A stretch of 64,000 bases of DNA, taken from NCBI GenBank assembly GCA_963920635.1, contig OY987299.1, positions 67,438,692-67,502,691 of the forward strand, given 5' to 3'. Under the pieces are notes generated by a model. It searched no databases, had not been told where the DNA came from, and was given only the letters and a program-made list of their open reading frames with translations. Within the stretch, counting starts at the first letter, position 1. Every line of letters starts with the position of its first letter. The DNA is from Pseudeuparius sepicola (taxonomy: Eukaryota > Arthropoda > Insecta > Coleoptera > Anthribidae). Shown here piece after piece: positions 1-9,912 of the stretch. Position numbers and translations under genes: made by a program.

Positions 1-2
1 TA

Positions 3-137
3 AATTCGATTAACCCCGCTCTGAATGACGTGCGCCGCAGCGTTGCCAAACTGAAGGCGCAGAATGAAAGAGACTATACGGAAAATGTATATCCTACAGA
101 ACCCCACACGGAGTTGGGCGGAACTACATTTGTATAG
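3..137 (+). CDS. C-terminal end of an unidentified coding region
   Basis: One frame is open from the window edge to a TAG at 135-137 and encodes 44 residues. The peptide is charged and probably helical in its first half (VRRSVAKLKAQNERDY), then has a Pro/Glu-rich tail ending GGTTFV. The codons are clearly richer in G and C than the AT-rich DNA that follows, which suggests real or recently real coding sequence. The upstream part lies outside the window, so it is unknown whether this is a host terminal exon or the end of a transposon protein. I do not recognise the family. The stop is followed by a pyrimidine- and G-rich stretch without an obvious AATAAA. Confidence 0.4.
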   Translation, partial: NSINPALNDVRRSVAKLKAQNERDYTENVYPTEPHTELGGTTFV

Positions 138-203
138 AATTTTCCAGGGGGGCAATTTTCTGCGTCCAGCGGGCGATTTTCATTCCTTAATTTCTTAATT
201 CAT

Positions 204-432
204 AACTTTATCGCTTTCTACTCTTCAAGCCCTTTCATTTGATACTCATATTAAGGGTGTTGAAAAGAAAATGTAATCCGCAATCTTGGAGCGGCAGCCA
301 TATTGAATTTAGTGTGATGCCACTAACTTTGTTGCTTTCTACTCTTCAAGCCTTTTCAGTTGATACCCATATTAAGGGCGGTAACAAAAAACACATCATC
401 CACCATCTTGTGGTGACAGCCATTTTGAAAGT
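204..432. repeat. Imperfect tandem duplication, ~121-bp unit, two copies
   Basis: The segment starting near 204 (ctttctactcttcaagcc, then tgatactcatattaaggg) recurs about 121 bp later with substitutions. Both copies end in a G-rich piece followed by a cagccat(a/t)ttga motif. The small ORF here lies wholly in the duplication and is not thought to be a gene. From 433 to 747 I see only AT-rich sequence and a short cata microsatellite at ~550-565. Confidence 0.7.
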
Positions 433-1095
433 ATTACAATATTGAGTATTGCATATTTTATTGTCACCAGAACTAAAGGCATATGCAAAAATTTCAGCTC
501 AATCGGATGTCAAGAAGTGGTTCTAATTTAGCTTGCAAAATTCGACCCACACATACATACATACTAACAGGGTGTGATATTAACCAAATCAAATAGTTTT
601 GAAATTTTGAAATTTTATTAAAGTCAAGAGCTCCCTAGAATTACTAAAAAAATATTAAAAATATTAATAATTATTGCAAAAAGAATATATATATCTTTGG
701 AGAATATCAACCAACAAGTAAAAATAAGATTCTGTAATTTTTATAGGTACAGTAAAACTTCCATTTGCGGAGACCTCTGAATAGGGAACACTTCTATATT
801 GCGGACAATTTTGTTTTTACAGGATTTTACAATGAGGTTTTCTTAATAATACCACCTCTTAATAACAGACCCTCTAAAAAACAAACGCAGACACTATTTT
901 TCACCCAAGACGAGAAAATGTGTATAAAATTACTTGATAATAACGGACAGACGGGATAGCACCACGGGTGTAGAAGATTTGGAATTAAGTTTATTGGTTT
1001 ATTGCACACTTAAATCTACCTACCCTGGGTTTTCCCACTGGTAGGGCTTTACAATCAATGCAGTAACAATCTCAGTTTGTATTGGTCAATTTGAA

Positions 1096-2665
1096 TTCCG
1101 GAAAGAAAAAGCGTTTATCTTATCTATTCAAGATAAAATTGATGTTATTGTGGCAAGTGAACAACATAATTTAAGTGTCCGAAAACTTGCGGAAAAGTTT
1201 AGTGTGGGAAAAACGCTGGTTAGCGAAATCTTGAAAAGTAAAAATCTGGAGCAAAAAAGAAAATTTCCAAAATCTACTGGTTTGGCCATTGATGAAACTA
1301 TTTTTAATTGGTTCGTAAGTTACGAAATAAGAATATCCCCATATCTGGATCTCTGCTCAAAGAAAAGGCATTAGAAGCAGCCCAAAGTTTGCAGCTAACT
1401 AACTTCAAAGCGTTCAATGGTTGGTTGGAAACATTTTGTCAGAGGCATAACATTTCCTTTAAAACTGTGTGTGGTGAATCTGCAATATGTTGAGGAATGG
1501 AAAGCTAATTTACAGGCATATTGAGGGACTATGCCCCCAATGATATTTTTAATGACGATGAAACGGGACTTTTTTCCGTGCACTTCCTTCAAAAACATTT
1601 GCATTAAGAAATGATAAAGCGCAGGAGGAAAATCTGCAAAGGAATGACTCACGATACTGTTGTGCTCAAACATGGAAGGAGATAAGGAAAATCTGTTAGT
1701 TATTGGGAAAAGCAAAAAGCCCAGATATTTTAAAGGAGCATATGTGGATAAATTGCCGATAGAATGGGTCTCCAATAAGAAAGCTTGGATGACTTTGGAT
1801 ATTATGTCAACATGGTTAAAAAAACTTCGACAGCAAGATGAAGAGAGAAAAGAGAAATGTAGTCTTATTTCTCAATAATACAACATCTCATTCATTAGAA
1901 AACATAAAACTGATTTTTCTTCCTCCAATTACCACCTCGCATTGCCAACCTATGGACCAGGGCATCATTCAAAACTTTCAAGTAATCTATAGAAGTATGA
2001 TCTGAGGATGTCCCGTGCAATCGAGGACGAAAGCTTGGAACGAGAAGTTTCGCAGGATCCATCCGGAAGAAACTCAGATTCATCACATTCTGCCTGTAGA
2101 AGTTTCCAATAAAGATTATTGAAGTATGTTTGTTAAAAGACTATTGGCATTAATGGATATGGAAGAATCACCATAAATGGTAGAGAAAAGCATTACACTA
2201 GTCAAAGCGTTAATATGGATTTCAGCGGCTTGGAAAAAATTACCGCCGGTAATGGTAAAAAACTGTTTCCTAAAATGTGGATTTAATCTGTGCGATAGTG
2301 ACATAAGTGAGTGCGATATATAAGAAAATATACCCTTAGCATTTTTATTTCCAAACTTTAATGTCGCTAATTTAGATTTAAAAACATATTCATTAATTGA
2401 CAATGATTTAATAACTGAAAATCAAAATGTCTCTATTCTTGATTGTATTGATGAAATCAGTGAAACTAGTGATCAAATCGAAATGAAGATAGAAGAAGAA
2501 GAACTTGTAATGCTTTCATGCTTTTCTGAAGCCTATAAAAGATTAAAAGATCTTGAGAATTATTTTTTGAGCTCTAGCGACTTAAATATCGCTAACAATA
2601 TTTGTCAAGCTCTACTTGAATGTGAATCAGAAGTATTTAACAGTAAAATGAAAAAGCAAAATAAA
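1096..2665 (+). pseudogene. Tigger-like transposase (degenerate)
   Basis: Fragments in different frames line up with a pogo/Tigger transposase. First comes an N-terminal helix-turn-helix (SVRKLAEKFSVGKTLVSEIL), then a CENP-B-type second DNA-binding part (FNGWLETFCQRHNISFK), then the DDE_1 catalytic core. The first catalytic Asp is in FNDDETGLFF near 1550. The second position reads LFLNNTTSH near 1870, so the usual Asp is Asn. The third Asp is in CQPMDQGIIQ near 1940-1960. The C-terminal acidic segment ends at ~2665. Several frameshifts and in-frame stops separate the pieces, and the changed catalytic residue alone would abolish activity. This is a fossil copy. Confidence 0.85.
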
Positions 2666-2811
2666 TGACCATTAAAGACAATTTTGATTAGGGATACAAT
2701 ATATTATTATTTTCATAATAATAATACTCTGAATAAACAATATTTATCTAGAAAGTTAGAAAAAGATACATTTTTGTCATATTATTAACCTACTATAAAT
2801 ATTGTAGGTAC

Positions 2812-5603
2812 TGAAACACCCCGGCCCCAGGGCCGTTGTTTCGTAGATTTTTTCTGGTAATTTTTCTTATTCCTATTTTATATTTACGATGTTGTCCTCT
2901 TTAAATTATAAATATTTTTTATGTGTAAATATTTCTTTCGAGATCGAAAGCATTTCCAATAACCGCCTAAAAAGAACCGGCCAGACCAACCTGCGCTCGG
3001 GCCCTACGCCACATCTGGTCGCCACTCGCACCTAGTCTCCAGAGCCCTTTTGTTTTCGACCTACGCCATTGTCAAGGCACTCCTCAGCATTCGCCGCTTT
3101 TTGGAAAAGTGAAATGCAGTCTGTTTTTTTTTGTTAGTCAATGCCCACATCTGTTAGCCAGCCTCTAGGATCGAGATGGGCCTTTTCTCAACTTCTAAGA
3201 ACTTCCCTAGACTGGCCGCCCGAAAGGGGTGCGCCATTTTTCGCTTCTTTGTTTCCTTGCGGATAAATAGCGTAGGCAGGCTCACTTGGGAACAGTCCCC
3301 TCTGATCCCCCAAACTGACGTGTGAGCTAGGCCATTCGCCATTGAGTGAAAAGTCGTTGCTTTGCCGAAGTTTCCTAAAAAACTGAAGTGTGAGCTAGGC
3401 CGTTCGCCTCGAGTGAAAAGTCGTTGCTTTGCCGAAGTTTTCCTTCCCCTAACCTTATCCCATTCGGGAGTGCATTCGCGTACCTCGTGCTCGAAAGTGT
3501 TAAACACGTTCCGTAAATTCACGCGTTCGTGTACTTACTTCGTTCCCGAAAGTTACAAACGCAGTCGCGTAAGTGCGGAATTCACAATGAAAGTCGGACC
3601 TAATACGCGGAGTGTTCGCGAGTTAACCCGCGAGAACCTGAACCAGGATCTAGATGAGTATAAATCACGAATTTCCATTTTTCTCCTGTTCTCTGGTCAC
3701 GGCATCTTTCATATACTCACGGCGTTCCCTAATTTATTCACGGAGCTCTAATTTAGGCACAGGTACTTTAATTTCCACGACATCCTTTATTTTCCCGGCT
3801 TCTCTGGTAGGTTTACAGCTTGCCCCATTCATTCACGGCATCTCTAACTTATTCACGATTTCTCTAATTCATTTCCGTCATCTTTAATGTATGCATAGCA
3901 TGGACGAGTAGTCTCTTATAAAAAGGGTTTTTGAGGGAGATATATTTTTATTCTATCTTTTGCGGGAATATGTATCTCGTCGAGTAAACAAACTATTTTC
4001 AATTTGTTCTTTGACCACAGTGCGCCACTGAAAACACAGCTGTCATACAATCCATTTTATAATATGTTCCATTATATTTTTAATCAGCTACCTACAAGAC
4101 TACAAATTACCTCTCAGTCCAGTAACAGTGTCTGTGGACATGTATTTTTGTCTTGTTTATTCTCACTGAAAACATTACTTTTTCTGAAGTCAAAATGGTA
4201 CTAAAAACACTTCGCCCAGTAGCGAACTGTCAACTAAACGGCAGGACATTGTCGAGACAAGCTTTTTCATATTTTTTCAATACCGACGAGATCTGTATTC
4301 CGCCATCACTCACTCAACCTTTCATTTACATGTTTAGCACGGCGCACGCGCCGCGTGTTGTACACACACACGCCTTACCAACGTCAGGGAGGCCCATGGT
4401 CATGGATACAATAACAATGTTAATGTAAATACCATAGGCGACAGGCTAAACAACAATAACCTTTCATTCTTAGATGCTCTTGTACATATGTGTACTATAT
4501 ATTCAAATTTAGCTGTTCTCCGCTGTACGTGTCCCTCTCGCCGAGAAGGCACCCACCTAAATTTAAATTAGGGAGTTGTTTCTGAACTACACCATTCCTA
4601 AATAATATGTTCCAGTACTACATGATTTATTCTTGTGAGAATTAATTAATTCAGTAAACCAGCCGTGTAGTTAAACACTCGACCAAGCGTAGTGCTATGT
4701 TGGAGGACGCCCTGTCCGATTGGTTGTCAGTTAACACCTTTGTTACCGAACGTAACCCGACCTGTTCAGGTCCCGGGGGAGACTCCCCGACCGAGGGATG
4801 TCAACCCGGTCCACGACTGGACGGGTTTCGTTTCCCCCTACCTGCACACACACCTGAATCCCTGCGATCCGTCGTTACCGGAAGAGAGGAGAACCCCTGT
4901 GGCTACAGCTGGCTATCCTGGTCCGAGAGAGGCCAAAGGTCCAATGTGACCTGGTAATGACGGCCACGATTCTATAGGTGCCTACATAACTATATATCTA
5001 CCTACGGGTGTTACCTGAACCAATCCGCGGCGTGGCCGCCGATATACACCTCGTGAGTTCCAGTATTTACCCACACGTCTTTTGTTGTCAATATAAGCCA
5101 AACGCTTAACCTTCCCAGGGCGAAGGAGTATAAGTCATGTATGTGCTACCTTGTATAGGTTTTCGTTGGGAGTCCGGCGGGGTTTTATTTAGGTTTTCCT
5201 CGCCGTGGCCGGGCTAATGCCCTACCAACACCATGTAATACGAAGTCGGGTCCTAAACCGCAACATAATTAATAAACGAGACCTATCAATTATGCAACGA
5301 ACAAATCTTTGTCTTATTTACTATTTTTCCTCACAGCTGACTATACAAACTAGGTCAAACCAAATTTTATTGCGGTAGCCTCGTCTACCTAATACTATCA
5401 TAAAATAACCAGTGAACAAGTGTTTATGACTACACCCTACCGTTAGATTAACAAATATGCAATCAATACTTTAAAAATTACTTAGGTTACAAATAAACAA
5501 AACACAACGTAGAACAAGGTCCTAACCAATTAAACTAGACGATCATGCCAATTAAAGCTTCCTTTCTTCGGCACCGTAAGGGGCCGGGGGTTGGGACGTT
5601 ACA
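2812..5603 (+). mobile_element. LTR-like insertion (solo LTR or large non-autonomous LTR element)
   Basis: This segment starts TG and ends CA and is flanked by a perfect 4-bp direct repeat, gtac (2808-2811 and 5604-5607). Its ends form a short imperfect inverted repeat (TGAAACACCCCGG at the left; TGTAACGTCCC on the opposite strand at the right). It has a TATA box (cttataaaaagg, ~3914) and an AATAAA at ~5269-5274, consistent with plus-strand LTR signals. No gag or pol reading frame is present in 2.8 kb. A 2.8-kb solo LTR is long but possible. A non-autonomous large LTR derivative is the alternative. It is nested in the Tigger 3' region. Confidence 0.6.
3312..3445. repeat. 68-bp tandem duplication within the LTR-like insertion
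   Basis: The block gtgtgagctaggcc...gaaaagtcgttgctttgccgaag occurs at ~3320 and again at ~3388 with few changes. From ~3680 to 3900, further degenerate short repeats of a tctctaatttattcacgg-like motif follow. Such repeats often lie in LTR promoter regions; a regulatory role here is only an inference. Confidence 0.7.
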
Positions 5604-5959
5604 GTACCTACATATTTTTTGTTAGGTACTAAGTTTATTCTATTTTATTTTTTCAATTTTTTGATAATTATGTACCTAGAAAATAACCTATTACCTATTA
5701 AACAAAATAAAACTTGTTTTTTTTTTAATTGTTTTCTCCCCACCTCTAATTAACGGACACTTCTATGTACTGGACATTTTAGGATTCCCCATGGGTGTCC
5801 GCTATTAGGTTTTATTGTACGTAATTATTTTATAATTTCTGTGTCAGTTTTGATACTTGATTTGTATCGCTCTTCAGCCATATAAAGCTTCAAAACATAT
5901 ATTACAAAAAATTACTTTTATTTATAATTACATTTATTAATATTTTTTTTCAATGATAC

Positions 5960-6190
5960 CAGGGCGTTCTTGATCGGTATAAAGTTTCAAAAAAATTCAG
6001 CACTTCGAGATGGCGCAGAAAAAACACCCTGTATATTTTTATTGGATCTTTACATGCCAGCATTTTGGGTGATCTTGTTGACCATTCAAGCATCCGTTGA
6101 GGTAATTCCATGGTACGCTTGACCTGCCAGACGCCTTTAAAATCTTTATTTTGCTCAATTTTGGCACCCCGTGGAGTGGAAATCCCTATA
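5960..6190. repeat. Copy of the dispersed repeat also seen at 28.7 kb, 29.1 kb and 53.2 kb
   Basis: The sequence from about 5963 (agggcgttcttgatcggtat) through 6180 matches, with divergence, the arms of the fold-back element at 28360-29597 and a copy inside the Polinton at 53110-53600. Shared blocks include gcctttaaaatc, attttgctcaa and the caccc-gtggagtggaa region. The preceding stretch, 5820-5960, is plain AT-rich DNA. Confidence 0.65.
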
Positions 6191-6838
6191 CAGGGTGTTT
6201 CAAAAAACAGTGTACAGACTTTCTAAAAATAAGAGGAAAAGTTCATATAAAGGTGGGGACAAAAATGCATACCAAAAAGATACAGGGTGTAAAAATTTAA
6301 ATTTTATTTGATATTTTTCCAAATAACTTTTGAACGGATAGGTAGATTTGCACGAAATCTGGTAACTGGGGTTATTTTGGGGTAAGAAATATAATGTTAG
6401 CATAGCTTTGATGTAATTTTATAGGGGGCGCCACCTATGGCATTTCACGAGACACCCTGTATCTTTTTAGGTATGCGTTTTAGAGCCTACCTTTATATCA
6501 CAGAAAATAGAGTTCCACAACAGAATGCTCCTTAGCAATACCTGTCAAATGGACTCCAACTACATACTCCAAAAACAAGCAGATTGCATTTCTTATAAAA
6601 TGATATTTTTCCAAAATATAATCTTCCCAATTCGTAGATTAGCCAACAGTTAATAGTTGACTTCAATATCATTGCATTTGGAAAATATTAAGCTTCAAAG
6701 TTGGAGTACATTTGACAGCTGTCATTAAGGAGCTCTCTGTTCTGAATATATTTTCTGTGCTTTATATGAACTTTTCGTCTTATTTTTCAATGTTCTTTCA
6801 GCCCTAGAAGCCTGTGCATTGTTTTTTGAAACATTCTG
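6191..6838. mobile_element. TA-flanked fold-back element (648 bp) with a nested 177-bp element
   Basis: The terminal inverted repeats extend about 100 bp. The left begins CAGGGTGTTTCAAAAAAC; the right end read on the minus strand begins CAGAATGTTTCAAAAAAC. TA flanks both ends (6189-6190 and 6839-6840). Within it, 6283-6459 starts CAGGGTGTAAAAAT and ends GAGACACCCTG, again between TA dinucleotides, so a second smaller element appears nested. There is no coding sequence. Confidence 0.75.
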
Positions 6839-6944
6839 TATATTTTTTGTTCAAATTTGGAATATGGAGGTTTTAGTGGAGGACCTCTATATTCTCATCT
6901 CGGAACTGGTCAAAAGGACTCCAATTGTGATTATCTAATTAATT

Positions 6945-7380
6945 TCTAAAACCGGTGATTTAATTTTAAAAGGCCAAACTGTAGCAGGTCATAGATCTTC
7001 AAAAAATATCCGCACTTTCTTATATAAACCGTATCTTTTTAAGGCCTTATAAAAATGTTCCAGGGGGTTAAAGTTTTAATGAATATGTGGACTTTATGGA
7101 ATATTTACGAAATTAGTTAAAATGTTTAAGACATATTACAGTTAAGATATTTAAGTCAAATTTGTTACACGTTATACCGGCATGGGTTAGCATAATACCT
7201 GTTAATATCAAACACCCTGAAGAAGCGGTGGCGGAGAAATGGGTAATTAGTACACTTGTTAGTGCAAAAAAATTAATCACCTCTCGGAATTTTTTCATAT
7301 GTGTCATGGTTTAAAGGCAAATTTGATTTTTTCTTTTATTTCACGGATTTTCTGAAAAACTTTTGGCGTATTTTTTTATC
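6945..7380. repeat. Fragment of the 60.8-kb fold-back family (left half)
   Basis: Blocks such as ccgcactttcttatataaac, aaggccttataaaaa, ggaatatttacgaaattagtt and tttcatatgtgtcatggttt match the left arm of the fold-back at 60771-61908 in the same order. The right part of that family reappears at 8939-9085 and 13565-13695, so this copy looks broken up by later insertions. Confidence 0.6.
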
Positions 7381-8938
7381 CACTTACAATTTGGTTGCTG
7401 CTCAGGCTCAAGGCAGAAGGAGAGCTGGGTTGTTTGTGAGTTGTAGAGTTGTTAATTTTTTTGGTTTATTTATATATTAATAATGATGTTCAAAGGGCGC
7501 CACCTAATTTGTAAATAAATACTAACTTATAAAAGGATCCAAATTGACATATAATTCAGGAAATTAGTCTTTTTTATATTAAAGAAAAAACAACTCTGAC
7601 TTTTATTTAACCTTGTAGGTACTTATTTTGTTGTAAATAAGCAATGCAACATTTGTAATCTTTATAAATAAAACACAATAATGTGGGGGCACTTACTAAA
7701 AGTATATTGAGTATAAACAATACACAAAGAACATGTCATGCGTAGGTTAAATTTATAAAAGTGGGGTTAAGAAAATAGTCAATGGAATAATTTTCTTTCA
7801 CGTGAATGTTTCGAAACACTTCGTTTACAAAGCAACTTAACAGTCAATATTTCCACCTACGTACATGGCAGGACTCGAATAATAATTACGTTAAGCTTTG
7901 AAATTCAAAATAGGGGTTAGGATAATATTAAATCGTTTTAACCTTTGATTAATACTCCTATCAATTTACTCTACTCTGATGTTACTATTTCCTCAATGGA
8001 TGGTAATAAAAATTATCCTACCTTGTCAGGTTTAAAAAAAAGGATATATAATTTGACTGTTCCTAATACTGCTACACTTCAAGGAAGAACTCCGCCATTT
8101 CATTCATTTACTGTGTTCTTGTTGATAAAACCGCCACATGACACCTCCACAACCTCTTCACGACGTTACACGACATAATATGCTGACAGACAACTAATTT
8201 ACAGCATGATCCATCAATCTTGTCAGACGATACTAGCAATCGCAGGTGAATCAACTATCAAACTGGTACCTAGACCCAGAAGTTTCTTACAACAATGGGA
8301 AACTTCACCATGAAATTCCTCACAGGACAAATCTTTGAACCATAATAAAAAAAAACACTTTCTTGTGGGTTTTCACTCTCAAAGAATGTACTTCAAAATT
8401 ACGACGAAACAGACTCAAATAAACAGTAGAGATCTACAAACGCAGAACTTGGTAGGATATGGTCCCAAATGGTGTCCAAGAATTGTTGTGAAGTCCTTCT
8501 AACAAATCCTAATTAAATCAGGGGACGGCTGAACCAGGTTTTCGCCATGTACTTGAATATTGTTTTTGTTGTTTCGTTACCCCCACAAAAATAAAATAAT
8601 CCCGCCTTTCCACGGCAACCTTGTTTTCTCGCTTCTGCAGCGCCTCTATTTGTGACAGTGCGAAGTTTGATGCAGAACCATGCTATGTAAAATAACAGGC
8701 CAACACCCAGACGCAGAAATAATGCGATCACAACTAACAGGCCAACACCCAGGCAAGGGTTTTACGGAAAAGAAATAGCATAAAATGCATGTAATGTTTT
8801 GAAAATGCCTACAAACAAACAAAAAAATTTGTCCCGTAAGTAAGACCAAAATTGGAAAAAATATGTTTCCTACTGTAAATAAACAAAATTTCTTCTTTCT
8901 TACTTTCAAGATACAGTCCGTAACATTAATTTTATACT
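7381..8938. other. Unassigned stretch
   Basis: I find no convincing gene here. Small frames at ~7945-8178 (plus) and ~8513-8909 (minus) lack family features. A 15-bp motif (acaggccaacaccca) occurs twice, at ~8696 and ~8736. The stretch separates two parts of the same fold-back family and may itself be an unrecognised insertion. Confidence 0.4.
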
Positions 8939-9085
8939 AATTATTGTTTATACCCTGTATCTTCAAAAGTATAGCTTTAAATAGGTACGTTTATTGGAAT
9001 AAGTTACTTTATTTAAAGTAGGAAATACATTTTATTCTACTTTGAGTCTTACTCATGGAACAAATTTTTTAGTTAATTTTTCAGA
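8939..9085. repeat. Fragment of the 60.8-kb fold-back family (right of centre)
   Basis: From accctgtatcttcaaaagta to gttaatttttcagaaa, this matches 61381-61512 closely and in order. The match stops abruptly at the ORF fragment that follows. Confidence 0.65.
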
Positions 9086-9375
9086 AAATCTCTGATAGAA
9101 AGCAAGTAAGTTATTTGGAGCACAATTTTCATGGTTTATGGTATTCCAATGCGTATGTGGAGTGCAATCTTGTGCGAGAAAATTTAGAAGAGTTTCTTTT
9201 TGATGTCGACATCATCTACATTAAAGGATACCAGAAAGAAAAATTCTTGCAGACTATCGACATCGATCCTAGGAAAATAATCAATATTGAGAAACTGGAG
9301 AATAATTTTGGAAACTTACCGAAATTCGAAAAAGATGTACCCCTTTGCTTGTATCATCTAAAACAGTCTAAATAA
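9082..9375 (+). CDS. Open fragment of an unidentified protein (C-terminal ~97 codons)
   Basis: A frame is open from about 9082 to a TAA at 9373-9375 without an ATG near its start, so it is probably the 3' part of a longer coding region. The product contains a mixed hydrophobic/acidic core (FLFDVDIIYIKGYQKEKFL), then IINIEKLE, and finally a CLYH motif. The alternation of D-I-I-Y and Y-I-K-G with a following basic residue recalls small nuclease-fold ORFs seen scattered in insect genomes, but I cannot name the family. Its left edge touches a fold-back fragment and there is no promoter or splice acceptor that I trust, so this is likely a transposon-derived remnant. Confidence 0.4.
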   Translation, partial: QKISDRKQVSYLEHNFHGLWYSNAYVECNLVRENLEEFLFDVDIIYIKGYQKEKFLQTIDIDPRKIINIEKLENNFGNLPKFEKDVPLCLYHLKQSK

Positions 9376-9566
9376 ATGTGCAGTTTGAGAAATTGCGAAA
9401 AGTTGGGCAGCTGGTTAAATAATTTTCTATTAAAAAGGAACATCGAAGCGACGACTTCACAATGATGAAAGGAGTAAACAAAAAAATGTTTTTAATATAT
9501 ATTTAGGTCTAGAATGTAATATCTAAAAAAATGTTAAAAAGAAAGCAAAGCAAGTTTTAATTGTTG

Positions 9567-9665
9567 TTTCATATTTCACCTTACACTTGAAATTTGAGAA
9601 CAAATAAACTTGACACTTCCGTTCCCCCTCCTCATATTTCAACTTACACTTGAAATTTGAGAAGA
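9567..9665. repeat. 66-bp unit, partly duplicated, at the LINE insertion site
   Basis: The unit tcatatttcaccttacacttg...cttccgttccccctcc (9567-9632) begins again at 9633 and is cut at ~9665 by the (AAT)n tail of the LINE. The missing second half of the second unit (gaacaaatgaactc...ccgtttcccccctcc) lies at ~13444-13479, on the other side of the LINE. This marks both edges of the insertion. Confidence 0.7.
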
Positions 9666-9699
<34 letters not shown>

Positions 9700-9912
9700 G
9701 GACTTTATTGCAAGAATACAGTACAAAACATGTAGGTATCCTGTACAAAGGCGAAGTCTGGCAACAAGTGCCATTCATACTTAACCTTTACCTAACCCTT
9801 ACCTATATCTACCCAAAACAGTCTATTAATTTTATTAAACTACGGCGTATCAAACGATATAATGTTATAGGCAACGACGAAAACAGTGTCCAGTGACATA
9901 TAAAAAGCACCG

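Larger units (their letters stand above)
750..5817 (+). mobile_element. Tigger/pogo-type DNA transposon, split by an LTR-like insertion
   Basis: The ends are inverted repeats. The left end begins CAGTAAAACTTCC at 750. The right end at 5817 reads CAATAAAACCT on the opposite strand, and both then share a gaa(c)acttctat-type block about 40 bp further in. TA dinucleotides flank both ends (748-749 and 5818-5819), the target duplication of Tc1/mariner/pogo elements. Inside is a decayed Tigger transposase. Removing the nested 2.8-kb insertion (2812-5603 plus one duplicated gtac) leaves an element of about 2.27 kb, a normal Tigger length. Confidence 0.85.

Noticed and set aside
4692..4957. Two overlapping ORFs in the LTR-like insertion
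   Set aside because: Short, overlapping in two frames, Pro-rich by base composition, no domain; a by-product of GC-rich non-coding sequence.
9070..9085. Splice acceptor (ttaatttttcag) before the orphan ORF
   Set aside because: The same sequence is part of the fold-back family at 61500, so it is repeat sequence, not an exon boundary.
9657..9896. ORF with a poly-Asn start
   Set aside because: Translation of the AAT microsatellite tail of the minus-strand LINE.
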